Positions 53,452-63,135 of a DNA stretch of 64,000 bases are shown piece by piece; within the stretch, counting starts at the first letter, position 1, and each line of letters starts with the position of its first letter. Below the pieces are notes generated by a model, which was not told where the DNA came from, did not search any database, and saw only the letters and a list, made by a program, of their open reading frames with translations. Where the stretch lies: positions 110,089 to 174,088 of the forward strand of contig NZ_RRYI01000009.1 in the NCBI RefSeq assembly GCF_003931565.1, read 5' to 3'. Both the position numbers and the translations under genes were made by a program. Origin of the DNA: Caulobacter sp. 602-1. Lineage in GTDB: Bacteria > Pseudomonadota > Alphaproteobacteria > Caulobacterales > Caulobacteraceae.

Positions 53452-53459
53452 AGGCCCGG

Positions 53460-53585
53460 CTAAGCCAATTCGGGGCGGTCGCGCAGGCACTCGCCGATAG
53501 CGCGGGCGCAGCCCGGGATGCCGAGGGCCCCCACGAAGGACATGGCCACGGCGCAGACCAGCATGATCGGTTGGAAGATGCGCAT
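53460..53585 (-). CDS. Small 41-residue hydrophobic protein
   Basis: MRIFQPIMLVCAVAMSFVGALGIPGC...: a hydrophobic N-terminal half followed by CARAIGECLRDRPELA. Three cysteines (residues 11, 26, 33). GGAG about 8 bases before the ATG supports translation. It lies between two convergent-orientation genes and is shorter than usual annotation limits. Could be a small membrane or secreted protein; family unknown. Confidence 0.5.
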   Translation of the reverse strand: MRIFQPIMLVCAVAMSFVGALGIPGCARAIGECLRDRPELA

Positions 53586-53677
53586 CGGGGAATCTCCACG
53601 CGGGCGTTCGTCGGAGGCACTGTGCCGGAACTGTAAGACGGAAACTTGACGGTTGTTCCGCGCCCGAATGAAAAAAC

Positions 53678-55126
53678 TCAGGGTGCGGCGTTTTTGTCGC
53701 CGTTCTGTCCAAGGGCGTAGGCTAAGCGGGCGGCCTCGATCCGGCCAAGCTTTTCGGTGAGCGGTCCCCAGTCGTCGCTCTCCGCGATCGGCGCCCACAG
53801 GGCCTCGACCTCCTCGACGATCAGTTCCTCCGGCTCCGGGCGTTGGAACATGGGATCGGCCAGGCGCTCCGGCCGATCGGGCTCGAAGTCGGCAAGCCGG
53901 CGGCGGAACGTCTCGAACGTCTCCGTGCGGTAGAGATCGGCGCGCGGACCGTCCAGGGCGCGCGCCGTCGAGGTTTCTCCGCCAAACCAGTCGAAGAAGA
54001 ACGGTTCCCAGCGCAGCGCCTCGCCGCCCTCGGCCAGGGCCCTGAACGCGGCGTTGACCAGGGCGACATCCTCATCCGCCCCCCTGCTCCTGACGGCCAG
54101 GCGGTCCAGCATCGCCGCGCGAAGAGCCAGGCGATAAGCGTCGGAAAAGCCGTTCAGCGCCGCCAGCAGACCGGCCTGGTCGGCGACCAGGGTCAGGCAG
54201 GCGGCCAACTGCTGCAGATTCCAGAACACCGCCTCGGGCTGGCGGCCGAAGCTGTAGAGCCCCTGGTGGTCGAAATAGGCGGCCGTGAAGTTCGGGTCGT
54301 TGCGCGGCAGGAACCGCCAGGGACCGTAGTCGAAGCTCTCGCCGGTCACGACCATGTTGTCGGTGTTCAGCACCCCGTGCACGAAGCCCGCCGTCATCCA
54401 GCGCGACAGCAGCCTGGCGCTGGCGCTCACCGTCGCCTCCATCAGCGCCGCCGCCCGGTCGGGCGCGTCAGCCAGCCAGGGGAAGTAGGTCTCGATGACG
54501 TGATCGACCAGTTGAACGATCAGATCGCGCTGGTCGAAATAGGCCAGTCTCTGGAAGGTCCCGAAGCGGATATGGCTGTGCGACAACCGGGTCAGCACCG
54601 CCGAGCGGGTCGGGCTGGGCTCGTCGCCGCGCGTCAGGGCCTCGCCGGTCTCGACCAGCGAGAAGGCGCGCGAGGTGGGAACGCCCAGGGCCTCCAGCAT
54701 CGACGCGGCCAGGATTTCGCGCACCCCGCCCTTCAGGGTGAGACGGCCGTCCCCGGCCCGCGACCAAGGCGTCTGGCCCGAACCCTTGGTGGCGAGATCC
54801 AGCAGGCGATCGGTTCCCTGCTCGCGAAGCTGGGCGAACAGGAAGCCGCGGCCGTCGCCGAGGTCGGGGTTGTAAACGCGGAACTGATGGCCATGATAGC
54901 GCATGGCCAACGGGACGGGCTGGTTGTCCGGCAACGGCGCGAAGCGGCCGAAATGGCGGACCCAGTCGACGTCGGTCAGGTCGTCCAGCCCGACGCTGGC
55001 CGCCGCCCTCTGGTTGCGGAATCGCAAGATCGTTTCCGGAAAGTCGGCCGCCTCGACGGGATCGGCGAAATCGCGCCCCAGGGCCTGCAGGCGAGGATCG
55101 GGACGGTAGACGGGCGAGAGGCTCAT
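53678..55126 (-). CDS. selO: SelO/YdiU protein adenylyltransferase
   Basis: 482-residue SelO family pseudokinase that transfers AMP to protein side chains. Visible: the N-terminal MRYHGHQFRVYNPDLGDGRG, TKGSGQTPWSRAGDGRLTLKGGVRE (the ATP-flipping region), and NTDNMVVTGESFDYGP (metal-binding). Bacterial forms usually end in selenocysteine-free tails, as here. ATG 55126 is used because upstream codons do not fit the family. Confidence 0.9.
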   Translation of the reverse strand: MSLSPVYRPDPRLQALGRDFADPVEAADFPETILRFRNQRAAASVGLDDLTDVDWVRHFGRFAPLPDNQPVPLAMRYHGHQFRVYNPDLGDGRGFLFAQLREQGTDRLLDLATKGSGQTPWSRAGDGRLTLKGGVREILAASMLEALGVPTSRAFSLVETGEALTRGDEPSPTRSAVLTRLSHSHIRFGTFQRLAYFDQRDLIVQLVDHVIETYFPWLADAPDRAAALMEATVSASARLLSRWMTAGFVHGVLNTDNMVVTGESFDYGPWRFLPRNDPNFTAAYFDHQGLYSFGRQPEAVFWNLQQLAACLTLVADQAGLLAALNGFSDAYRLALRAAMLDRLAVRSRGADEDVALVNAAFRALAEGGEALRWEPFFFDWFGGETSTARALDGPRADLYRTETFETFRRRLADFEPDRPERLADPMFQRPEPEELIVEEVEALWAPIAESDDWGPLTEKLGRIEAARLAYALGQNGDKNAAP

Positions 55127-55376
55127 GAGTGGGCAGATGAGACCCGTCCGCCGCGCGCGCAAGCCTCTTTCGAATTTCGATGACGGCCGGCCAATGCTGT
55201 CGCTTCCCGGCAACAGAGATCGCTCGAACCTAGTCGCGATAAGGGATTTTGCTTGCCGAGCACGCTTGCGGCGCCTAACCCTTGGCTATCCATTCGAACA
55301 ATCGTTCGGCGGAACAACAAAAAAAAACGAGCCGGGGGCGGGCAAGCGCTGTCGGCCGACAACCGAGAGGTAGGAA

Positions 55377-57803
55377 ATGCGCTTCACCCAGGTGCTTTGC
55401 GGCACTGCGTCCGCTGTTGTCCTCGCCAGCATGGGCGCCGGCGCCGTCCAGGCCCAGCAGGCCACCCCAGCCCAGAACGACATCCCCACCGTCGACAGCA
55501 TCGTCGTCACCGCCCAGAAGCGCGAGCAGAACCTGCAGGACGTGCCGATCGTGGTGACCGCGGTCGGCGCCAAGCAGCTTGAAGGCGCGGGCGTCAAGGA
55601 CATCAAGGATCTGCAGATCCTGACCCCTGGCCTGAACGTGGCGTCGACGTCGAACGAGACCAACACCACCGTCCGCATTCGCGGCGTCGGCACGGTCGGC
55701 GACAACCCCGGCCTGGAATCGTCGGTCAGCGTCGTCATCGACGGCGTCTATCGCCCGCGCAATGGCGTGGCCTTCAACGACCTGGGCGAAATGGAACGGG
55801 TCGAAGTGCTGAAGGGTCCGCAAGGCACCCTGTTCGGCAAGAACACCTCGGCCGGGGTCATCAACGTCCTGACCAAGGCCCCTGAGTTCGAATTCGGCGC
55901 CGAGGCCGAGGCGACCTTCGGCAACTACGGCTCCAAGGGCGGTTCGGTCGCCGTGACCGGCCCGATCATCGCCGACAAGCTGGCCGGCCGCCTGTTCGCC
56001 GCCAAGCGCGAGCGCGACGGCTTCTACACCATCAAGACCGGCGCGGGTCCGCGCACGGCCACCGACGACGCCAACCAGGACTTCTACACCATCCGCGGCC
56101 AGCTGCTGGCGACCCCGACCGACGAGCTGAAGTTCCGCTTCATCGGCGACTACACCAAGCGTGACGAACGCTGCTGCGTCGGCGTGCAGATCGTGACCGG
56201 CCCGACCGGCCCCATTCTCGACGCCCTGTCGGCGGACTCGGGCGTGTCCATTCCGGCCAAGCCGTTCGACCGCATTTCCTACGCCAACCGCCCGACCGAT
56301 CAGCAGATCGAGGACAAGGGCGTTTCGCTGGAAGGCGAATGGACCACCCCGTGGCTGGGCGGCGCGACCCTGACCTCGATCACCGCGGCGCGTGAGTGGA
56401 CGACCAACAACGGCCAGGACGTCGACTTCTCGACCGCCGACATCGCCTACCGCAACGGCGACCAGTGGCGCACGCGCTTCAAGCAGTTCAGCCAGGAACT
56501 GCGCTATGCCGGCCGCACCGAAAAGGGCGAATGGCTGATCGGCGCCTTCTACGCCAACGAGGACCTCGATCAGCTGACGCCGTTCCGCTATGGCTCGGCC
56601 TACGAGACCTATCTGGGCCTGCTGCTGTCGGGCGGGGCCAGCCCCACCTTCGTCTCGGCCCTGACCGGCCGCGCGCCCGGCACGTCCTACACGGCGGGCT
56701 CCGGTTCGCTGGACGCTTACGCGCAGAACTCCAAGAGCCTGTCGTTCTTCACCAACGACACCTATCACCTGACCGATCGGATCGACCTGACGATCGGCCT
56801 GCGCCACACGCACGAACTGAAGACCCTGGCGACGCAGTACACCAACCTGCCGGGCAACAACGGCTGCGCCGCCGCCCTTGGCCGCGTCGGGACGATCGTC
56901 GGCATCGTCGGCGCCGCCAACGCCTCGACCGTGATCGGCAACCTCTGCCTGCCGTGGACCGATCCGGGCTTCAACAACTACAGCTCCAAGCAGAAGCGCA
57001 ACGAGAAGGAATGGACCGGCACCTTCAAGGTCTCGGCCAAGGTCACCGACGACATCATGTCGTACGTGTCCTGGGCCAAGGGCTACAAGGCCGGCGGCTT
57101 CAACCTCGACCGCTCGCGCATCGGCCTGGGCACGCCGAACCCGGACACCGGCTTCGCGCCGGAAACGGTGGAATCGATCGAGGTCGGCTTCAAGACCAGC
57201 TGGCTGAACCGCCGCCTGTCCCTGAACTCGGCCTTCTTCCACCAGGCGTACAAAGGCTTCCAGCTGAACACCTTCACGGGCGTCAGCTACATCGTCACCT
57301 CGATCCCGAAGGTGGAATCGTTCGGCGTCGACACGGACCTGCTGTGGTTCACGCCGATCCGGGGCCTCAGCCTGCAGGGCGGCGTCACCTACGCCGAGAC
57401 CGAGTACGGCCCGTTCATCGCGCCGACCGGCGTCTCGCCGCGCCTGTCCGACGCCCGTCTGTCGTTCGCGCCGCTGTGGTCGGGCTCGCTGGCGGCCAGC
57501 TACGAGCATGACCTGGGTTCGGCGCTGCTGTTCCACGCCAACCTGAGCGCCAAGTACAGCTCCAGCTACAACACCGGTTCGGACCTGGCGCCGCAGAAGG
57601 TCCAACCGAAGATGACGGTGGTGAACGGCCGCATCGGCATCGGCAGCCAGACGGGGCTCTGGACGGTCGACGCCTGGGCCCAGAACCTGACCAACAAGAA
57701 GTACTATCAGGTCGGCTACGACGGCCCGCTGCAGAGCGGGACCTACGACGCCTTCCTCGGCGCGCCCCGCACCTACGGCGTGACGCTGAAGGCCAAGTTC
57801 TAG
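55377..57803 (+). CDS. TonB-dependent receptor
   Basis: 808 residues: signal peptide (cleavage near 26, VQAQQ), TonB box region DSIVVTAQKREQNLQDVP, plug with TVRIRGVGTVGDN and MERVEVLKGPQGTLFGKN, and a barrel ending in KAKF. This N-terminus (Q-rich linker, VVTAQKR) is the common Caulobacterales/sphingomonad receptor type for sugars, siderophores or vitamins. GAGAGGTAGGAA immediately upstream of the ATG is a usable ribosome binding site. No fecI/fecR is adjacent. Confidence 0.9.
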   Translation: MRFTQVLCGTASAVVLASMGAGAVQAQQATPAQNDIPTVDSIVVTAQKREQNLQDVPIVVTAVGAKQLEGAGVKDIKDLQILTPGLNVASTSNETNTTVRIRGVGTVGDNPGLESSVSVVIDGVYRPRNGVAFNDLGEMERVEVLKGPQGTLFGKNTSAGVINVLTKAPEFEFGAEAEATFGNYGSKGGSVAVTGPIIADKLAGRLFAAKRERDGFYTIKTGAGPRTATDDANQDFYTIRGQLLATPTDELKFRFIGDYTKRDERCCVGVQIVTGPTGPILDALSADSGVSIPAKPFDRISYANRPTDQQIEDKGVSLEGEWTTPWLGGATLTSITAAREWTTNNGQDVDFSTADIAYRNGDQWRTRFKQFSQELRYAGRTEKGEWLIGAFYANEDLDQLTPFRYGSAYETYLGLLLSGGASPTFVSALTGRAPGTSYTAGSGSLDAYAQNSKSLSFFTNDTYHLTDRIDLTIGLRHTHELKTLATQYTNLPGNNGCAAALGRVGTIVGIVGAANASTVIGNLCLPWTDPGFNNYSSKQKRNEKEWTGTFKVSAKVTDDIMSYVSWAKGYKAGGFNLDRSRIGLGTPNPDTGFAPETVESIEVGFKTSWLNRRLSLNSAFFHQAYKGFQLNTFTGVSYIVTSIPKVESFGVDTDLLWFTPIRGLSLQGGVTYAETEYGPFIAPTGVSPRLSDARLSFAPLWSGSLAASYEHDLGSALLFHANLSAKYSSSYNTGSDLAPQKVQPKMTVVNGRIGIGSQTGLWTVDAWAQNLTNKKYYQVGYDGPLQSGTYDAFLGAPRTYGVTLKAKF

Positions 57804-57818
57804 ACGGCCAAGTTCTAG
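57791..57818 (+). repeat. 13-bp tandem repeat at the receptor stop codon
   Basis: GGCCAAGTTCTAG occurs twice, 15 bp apart (57791-57803 and 57806-57818), the first copy including the receptor stop. In frame, readthrough would add TAKF before a second TAG, so both stops follow Lys-Phe, the C-terminal residue important for outer-membrane insertion. Confidence 0.7.
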
Positions 57819-57831
57819 CCGGGAGGGGGAA

Positions 57832-57858
57832 CCGACGGCGGCCTAGAGCCTCCGTCGG
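57832..57858 (+). terminator. Hairpin downstream of the TonB-dependent receptor
   Basis: 7-bp stem CCGACGG/CCGTCGG with a 13-base loop, followed by CTTTCGG. Weak terminator; a better one follows at 57874. Confidence 0.45.
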
Positions 57859-57873
57859 CTTTCGGAAGAGGGG

Positions 57874-57909
57874 AAGGGCGATCCGGGCGACCGGGTCGCC
57901 CTTTTCTTT
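57874..57909 (+). terminator. Intrinsic terminator downstream of the receptor
   Basis: 8-bp stem AAGGGCGA/TCGCCCTT (57874-57881 and 57896-57903) followed by TTCTTTGG. Confidence 0.7.
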
Positions 57910-57995
57910 GGTCGGAGCTTTTCGAGAGGGGTTTGCGATCTTGGCGCATCACCTCAGCATGGCCTCGGGGATTCGATCAGCGCCGGAGCCACGCC

Positions 57996-60413
57996 ATGAA
58001 GACGATCCGCTTCCTGGGTTTCTGGATCTGCCTGGCCGTCGGCCTGGCGCTGGGCGTGTGGAGCCAGAGAACCCCCGCGCCCGTCCCCGCCAGCGCCCCC
58101 GCCACGGCCTTCTCGGCCGACCGCGCCATGGCCGACGTCACGACCATCGCCCAGAAGCCCCACCCCACCGGCTCGGCCGAGATCGCCAAGGTCCGCGACC
58201 ATCTTCGGGAACGGATCTCGGAGCTGGGGCTACAGGTCTCGATCCGTCCCGGCGAAGGCTTCTGGACCAAGTCCGACACCGGCCGAGCCCTGACCGTGGC
58301 CGCCGTGCAGAACGTCATCGGCGTCCTGCCCGGCAAGGATCCCAGCCTGCCGGCGATCCTGGTGATGAGCCACTATGACTCGGTGCACAATTCGCCCGGC
58401 GCCGCCGACGACGCCACGGGCGTGGCCGCCGCGCTGGAGATCGCCCGCGCCCTGAAGGCGGACGGCCCCCACGCGCGCGACGTCATCTTCCTGTTCACCG
58501 ACGCCGAGGAGGCGGGCCTGCTGGGCGCCGACGCCTTCTTCAACCGCGACCCCACCCTCGAGCGCGTCGGCCTGGTCGTGAACCTGGAAGCCCGGGGCGA
58601 CGCCGGCCGCGCGGCCATGTTCCAGACCGGCCCCGGCAACGGCGCCCTGATGAGCGTCTTCGCCCGTCAGGCCAAGGGTCCGTCGGCCAACTCCCTGGCC
58701 TCGACGGTCTATGAGAAGATGCCCAACGACACCGACTTCACTCACGCGGTGCAGAAGGGCCTGCCGGGGCTGAACCTGGCCTTCATCGACGACCAGCTGG
58801 CCTATCACACGCCGCTGGCCCGGCCCGACCACCTGGAGCGCGGCAGCCTGCAGCACATCGGCGACCAGGCCCTGCCGACCATTCGCGCCCTCGCCGACGC
58901 CGCGACCCTGCCGGCCAAGGCCCCGAACGCGATCTATTCCGACGTGCTGGGCCTGTTCATGATCAGCTATCCGCCGGCCGTCGGCTGGGGGCTGCTGGTC
59001 CTCGCCGCGGGCCTGATCGCCTTCACCGCCTGGCGCACCCTGAGCCTGGGCGCGGCCAGCGGCTGGGAGATCGCCCGCGGCGTGGCCGGCCTGCTGCTGA
59101 CCGCCACAGCCGCCGCCACGGTGCTGCACCTGGCCGGCCGACTGCTGATGATCACGGACGTGCAGCGCTATTACGGCGTCCTGACCCGCTTCGACCTGTT
59201 GCTGTGGGGCTGCGGTCTGCTGGCCGTGGCCGTCGGCCTGGGCGTGGCCACCGCCCAGGCCCGGGGCGCGCGCCGGATCCTGCCCTGCGCCGTCGCCCTG
59301 GCCCTGGGCGGGGCGTGCAGCCTGGTCGGCGGCTTCGATCCCATCGGCCTCGGCTTGGGTGTCGCCGCCTGCGTGCTGGCCGCCCTGGCGCTGGGCTTCA
59401 AGACCGATGTACTGGGCGCCTGGATCGGCGGAATGATCGTGCTGCTGGTCATGGCCGCGGCCGCGCAGATCCTGGCCCCCGGCGCGACGGTGATGCTGAC
59501 CTGGCCGCTGCTGGTCGCCGCCCTCGGCGCGGCCCTGATCATCGGTGTCGGCGGGACGCGCGACCGGCGAGTGGCGCTGGCCCTGACCTTCGTGGTCGGC
59601 CTCCTGGCCGTGCTGTCGACCGCCCAGCTGACCGCCTGGGGATCCTGGACCTTCGCCGGCGTCGGCATGATGGAGCCGGCCGTCCTGGCCCTGTTCGCCA
59701 TGCTGGCCGCGCCGGCCCTGTCGCCCCTGGCCCACGACTTCGCGGCCACGCGCTGGGCCTGGCGCGCGGCCGGCGTGCTAGCCCTAGCCGGCGTCGCCCT
59801 GATCGCCAACGCGGCCCGTCTCGGCGGCGAGCCCGGCCGTCCCGCCGTGACCCAGGCCCTGCACGTCGCCGACCTGTCGACCGGCAAGGCCTGGCGCCTG
59901 ACCGAGGCCCCGCGCCTCGACGCCTGGACCAAGGCCGTCCTGCCCGACGATGGCGGTTCGGATCCCAAGCAGCAGCCGCTGGCCCCGTTCTGGCGCAAGC
60001 CGGTCTGGATGTCCGAGACCCGCGCCGCGCCCGTCGAGGCGCCCCAGCTGACCGTCGACCGCGCCGACGACCGGCTGCTGGTCCGGCTGATCCCCGCGCC
60101 CGGAGCCGAGATGGTCACCGTGCGCCTGCGCCCCAGCGGCCCGCTGGCCGCGCCACGCCTCAACGGCCGTCCGATCACCCTGAAGACCGAGGCCGGCCAA
60201 TGGTCGGCCCTGACCTATCACGCCCCCGATCCGAACGGCGTCACCCTGAGCTTCACGACGCTGGGCCCCGGCAAGGTCGAGGTCGCGGCGCTGGAGTATC
60301 ACGACGGCTGGCCCGCCCTGGCCAAGGCCCCGCCGGCCAAGCCGGCCGACCTGATGGCCATCGGCATGTCGGACAAGACCGCCGTGCTGGTGCGCGGCGG
60401 GATGAGCTGGTGA
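57996..60413 (+). CDS. M28 family aminopeptidase-like membrane protein
   Basis: 805 residues: an N-terminal signal anchor (about 5-25), an M28 metallopeptidase domain (about 45-320) with ligand motifs SHYDSVHNSPGAADDATG and LFTDAEEAGLLGADAF, then eight or so membrane helices (about 345-650) and a C-terminal beta-rich extracytoplasmic part. The layout matches bacterial relatives of the yeast vacuolar protease Pff1/ERMP1 type. ATG 57996 has GGAG 7 bases upstream. Confidence 0.85.
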   Translation: MKTIRFLGFWICLAVGLALGVWSQRTPAPVPASAPATAFSADRAMADVTTIAQKPHPTGSAEIAKVRDHLRERISELGLQVSIRPGEGFWTKSDTGRALTVAAVQNVIGVLPGKDPSLPAILVMSHYDSVHNSPGAADDATGVAAALEIARALKADGPHARDVIFLFTDAEEAGLLGADAFFNRDPTLERVGLVVNLEARGDAGRAAMFQTGPGNGALMSVFARQAKGPSANSLASTVYEKMPNDTDFTHAVQKGLPGLNLAFIDDQLAYHTPLARPDHLERGSLQHIGDQALPTIRALADAATLPAKAPNAIYSDVLGLFMISYPPAVGWGLLVLAAGLIAFTAWRTLSLGAASGWEIARGVAGLLLTATAAATVLHLAGRLLMITDVQRYYGVLTRFDLLLWGCGLLAVAVGLGVATAQARGARRILPCAVALALGGACSLVGGFDPIGLGLGVAACVLAALALGFKTDVLGAWIGGMIVLLVMAAAAQILAPGATVMLTWPLLVAALGAALIIGVGGTRDRRVALALTFVVGLLAVLSTAQLTAWGSWTFAGVGMMEPAVLALFAMLAAPALSPLAHDFAATRWAWRAAGVLALAGVALIANAARLGGEPGRPAVTQALHVADLSTGKAWRLTEAPRLDAWTKAVLPDDGGSDPKQQPLAPFWRKPVWMSETRAAPVEAPQLTVDRADDRLLVRLIPAPGAEMVTVRLRPSGPLAAPRLNGRPITLKTEAGQWSALTYHAPDPNGVTLSFTTLGPGKVEVAALEYHDGWPALAKAPPAKPADLMAIGMSDKTAVLVRGGMSW

Positions 60414-60417
60414 CGCG

Positions 60418-62280
60418 CTAGACGACGAACACGCCCTCGCCGGGCTCTTTGGCGTACAGCGCCTCCACCCGCTCGGCCCGGCGGTCCAGGGCGCAGCGCT
60501 GGTTCACATAGCCCTTGTCGGTGATTTCGCCGGCGTCGATCGAGGGCGGTTCGGTCAGGAGGGTGAAGCGGCCCACCCGCCGCGACGAGCCGCCGGCCGC
60601 CGCGTTGAACGCCGCCAGCCGGTCGCGCAGGATGGCCACCAGTTTCTCCAGCGGCGTCCCCGGAGCCGGATCGGCGACCAGGGCCGCGAGGCCGGCCGGC
60701 GAAGGCCACAGCATCGCGCCGATGAACGGCTTGTCCTGGCCGGTGATCACCGCGTCGTGGATATAGGGGCTGCAGGCCGCCACCAGGTCGGGGCGCAGCA
60801 CGCCGACGCTGACCCAGGTGCCGCTGTCCAGCTTGAAGTCCTCGGTCACCCGGCCGTCGAAGACCAGGCCCTTGGCCGGATCGTCCGGATCGACGAACCG
60901 CGCCGCGTCGCCAAGCTTGTAGAAGCCTTCCTCGTCGAAGGCCGCCGCCGTCCGCTCCGGATCCTTGTGATAGCCGGCCGCCACGGTCGCCCCCTTCACC
61001 CGGACCTCGTACTTGCTCCCGTTGGGCGCCAGCTTCAGGGCGATTCCCGGCAGGGGCAGACCGACCAGACCGACCCGCTCGGTGATCCAGTGGGTGACGG
61101 TGACGCCCTGCGTCTCGGTTGCGCCATACATGGTGGTCAGCGGGATGCGCTGGCCGGTCTCGGCCACGGCCAGGGCCTGAATGCGGTCATAGACGTCGTT
61201 GGAGAGGGTCGCGCCGCCATAGCCCATGTAGCGCAGGTTCTTGAAGAACGAGCGCCGCAGCGCCGGATCGTTCTCCATCGCCTCGGCCAGCATCGAAAAC
61301 GCGATCGGGGCCGAGCCGAACACGATCGGCGAGACCTCGTAGAGGTTCTTGATCGTCGTCTCGAACATTCCCGGCAGCGGCTTGCCCTCGTCGATGTGCA
61401 GCGTGCCGCCGGCCCAGATCACGGCGTTGAAGCCGATATTGCCGGCCGAGATATGGCTCCAGGGCATCCACTCCAGGCTCTGAGGGATCTCGTCGGTGGG
61501 CGCGTCAGCGCGGAGGCCTTCCTGGCCGGCGATGACACCCGCCATCATGCCGTGGGTCTGGGGCACGGCCTTGGGCAGGCCGGTGGAGCCGGAGGTGAAC
61601 AGGTATTTCGCCACGGTCGCCGGTCCCAGCGTTTCGCGGGCGGCCTCCACCGCCGCCGTCGGCGTCGCGCCCGCCACCTCGGCGAAGGCGATCGTCTCCG
61701 GCGCGCCGTCGGCCGTGATCACCGCGAGGGTCGGATCGAGGGCCTTGAGCGTCTCCAGCGCCTTGGCGAACATCGGCCCGCTCTGGGCGAAGACGACGCG
61801 CGGGGCGACCTTGTCGAAGCAGTGCCTCAGCTTGGCGTGGTCGGTCGACATCAGGCTGTAGGCCGGGCTGATCGGCGCGGCCGGGACGCCGGCGGCATAG
61901 GCGCCCAGGGTCATCAGGGCGTGCTCGATCGAATTGCCCGACAGGATCATGACGCTGTCGGCGCCCGTCAGCCCGCGATCCAGCAGCCACTGGGCTATGC
62001 CCTCGACCGCCCGCTGGGCCTGGCCGTAGGTGACCTCGCGCCAGGGACCGTGACCCGGCTCGCGCTGCCTCAGATAGGGTCGCTCGGGATGCTCGGCGGC
62101 CCTGGCGGCGATCAGGTGGGCGATCGAGCGCGGGCCCTCGCCCGGCGCATGGTTCGAGGTGATGACGATCGAGCCGTCCGGCCGCCGCTCGACGCTGATA
62201 TCCGGGCCCTTCATGGCCAGGGGCTTGAACGGAACCTTGGTGACGTCGCGCGAGGACGACGCGCCATCCGGCGGCGCCAT
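60418..62280 (-). CDS. AMP-dependent synthetase/ligase (feruloyl-CoA synthetase-like)
   Basis: 620-residue ANL-superfamily acyl-CoA ligase: AMP-binding motif LFTSGSTGLPKAVPQTHG, MYGATETQGVTVTH (A5), and FYKLGDAARF (A8 region). N-terminal features (HAPGEGPRSIAHLIAARAAEHPERPYLRQRE) resemble feruloyl-CoA synthetases; the usual A10 lysine near GEITDKGYVNQ may be present but the acid substrate is not certain. Confidence 0.85.
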   Translation of the reverse strand: MAPPDGASSSRDVTKVPFKPLAMKGPDISVERRPDGSIVITSNHAPGEGPRSIAHLIAARAAEHPERPYLRQREPGHGPWREVTYGQAQRAVEGIAQWLLDRGLTGADSVMILSGNSIEHALMTLGAYAAGVPAAPISPAYSLMSTDHAKLRHCFDKVAPRVVFAQSGPMFAKALETLKALDPTLAVITADGAPETIAFAEVAGATPTAAVEAARETLGPATVAKYLFTSGSTGLPKAVPQTHGMMAGVIAGQEGLRADAPTDEIPQSLEWMPWSHISAGNIGFNAVIWAGGTLHIDEGKPLPGMFETTIKNLYEVSPIVFGSAPIAFSMLAEAMENDPALRRSFFKNLRYMGYGGATLSNDVYDRIQALAVAETGQRIPLTTMYGATETQGVTVTHWITERVGLVGLPLPGIALKLAPNGSKYEVRVKGATVAAGYHKDPERTAAAFDEEGFYKLGDAARFVDPDDPAKGLVFDGRVTEDFKLDSGTWVSVGVLRPDLVAACSPYIHDAVITGQDKPFIGAMLWPSPAGLAALVADPAPGTPLEKLVAILRDRLAAFNAAAGGSSRRVGRFTLLTEPPSIDAGEITDKGYVNQRCALDRRAERVEALYAKEPGEGVFVV

Positions 62281-62368
62281 GGTCTCACTCCCTCAGGTTA
62301 TCGTTGTTCTGTTGGAACCGACGGTAACGGAAAGCGGACGCGCGGCAAGGTTGCCGTTTGGGGAAGCC

Positions 62369-62632
62369 TCAGGCCCGGGGGGACTGGTCCAGCACGCTGA
62401 CGGCGACGCCGCCTTCCAGAACGCGGACGCCCAGGAAATGCATCTCGCCGCCGCGATAGCTGATCTGCTCGAGCGGCACGGTGTCGTCGCGGCGCAGGCG
62501 GCGGCCGTCGTTCAGGGTAAGCCGCAGGGTCATCTTCTTGGCGGAGGCGCCGCCGGCGATGGCGGCCTCGATCTCGCGGCGGAACAGGACCGACGGGGCT
62601 TGCGGCGGCTTTGGCGGGGACGTCTTGCTCAC
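62369..62632 (-). CDS. Small hypothetical protein, GTG start
   Basis: 87 residues, beginning MSKTSPPKPPQAPSVLFRRE, with a beta-rich core (KKMTLRLTLNDGRRLRRDD ... GGEMHFLGVRVLEG). GTG 62632 has GGAGG 6 bases upstream and overlaps the DUF2188-like gene's stop (GTGA), so the two are co-translated. Family unknown. Confidence 0.6.
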   Translation of the reverse strand: MSKTSPPKPPQAPSVLFRREIEAAIAGGASAKKMTLRLTLNDGRRLRRDDTVPLEQISYRGGEMHFLGVRVLEGGVAVSVLDQSPRA

Positions 62633-62838
62633 GAGCGACCTCCGAAGCCGTGTTCGCCGGTGATGCGGATCTGGCAGGCCTGGCCGGAGTCCTGCAGGGT
62701 GCGCGCACGGCGATGGGCGGCGGCCTTGGCGACTTCCTTGTCGGCCGACTGGCCGAAATGCTCGCCCGCCAGTTCGACGCTCCACGCGCCCTCATGTCGG
62801 GCGACAGTGAGAACGGCTCGATTGGTAATTTCTCGCAT
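62629..62838 (-). CDS. DUF2188-like small protein
   Basis: 69 residues: MREITNRAVLTVARHEGAWSVE ... FGQSADKEVAKAAAHRRARTL, the DUF2188 pattern of small beta-alpha proteins. It overlaps the following gene by 4 bp. Function unknown. Confidence 0.65.
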   Translation of the reverse strand: MREITNRAVLTVARHEGAWSVELAGEHFGQSADKEVAKAAAHRRARTLQDSGQACQIRITGEHGFGGRS

Positions 62839-63135
62839 TCCAAACGATTAACACAAAATCGAACCGACCGGGGGATTAATCGTCCGCGATCGGAACCGGT
62901 CGATTTTCTTGACCGTCCAAAATATTTCGGCCGCAGAAAGTCTCGCGAAAACAGGCGGAAATCTTTGAATATCGTCCGAACCCGCCCTCCGTTTTCCGTC
63001 GAAAACCAGAAGCCCCGCGCCTCCCCGGCCAAAACGTGGTATGCTGACTGGGTTCATGTCGACCTGGCGGCTTCCCCAGGCGCCCGGGCTTTCCCGGCCG
63101 ATCGGCGGCTTCGATCACCGACGCATCGGAGCGAC
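62839..63135. other. Intergenic control region, no gene seen
   Basis: 297 bp between a minus-strand gene start and a plus-strand gene. A+T-richer than neighbours from 62840 to 62970, with short dyads such as CGATT/AATCG (62846-62862) and GATTAATC. Divergent promoters are expected; none could be assigned to a sigma factor. Confidence 0.5.
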
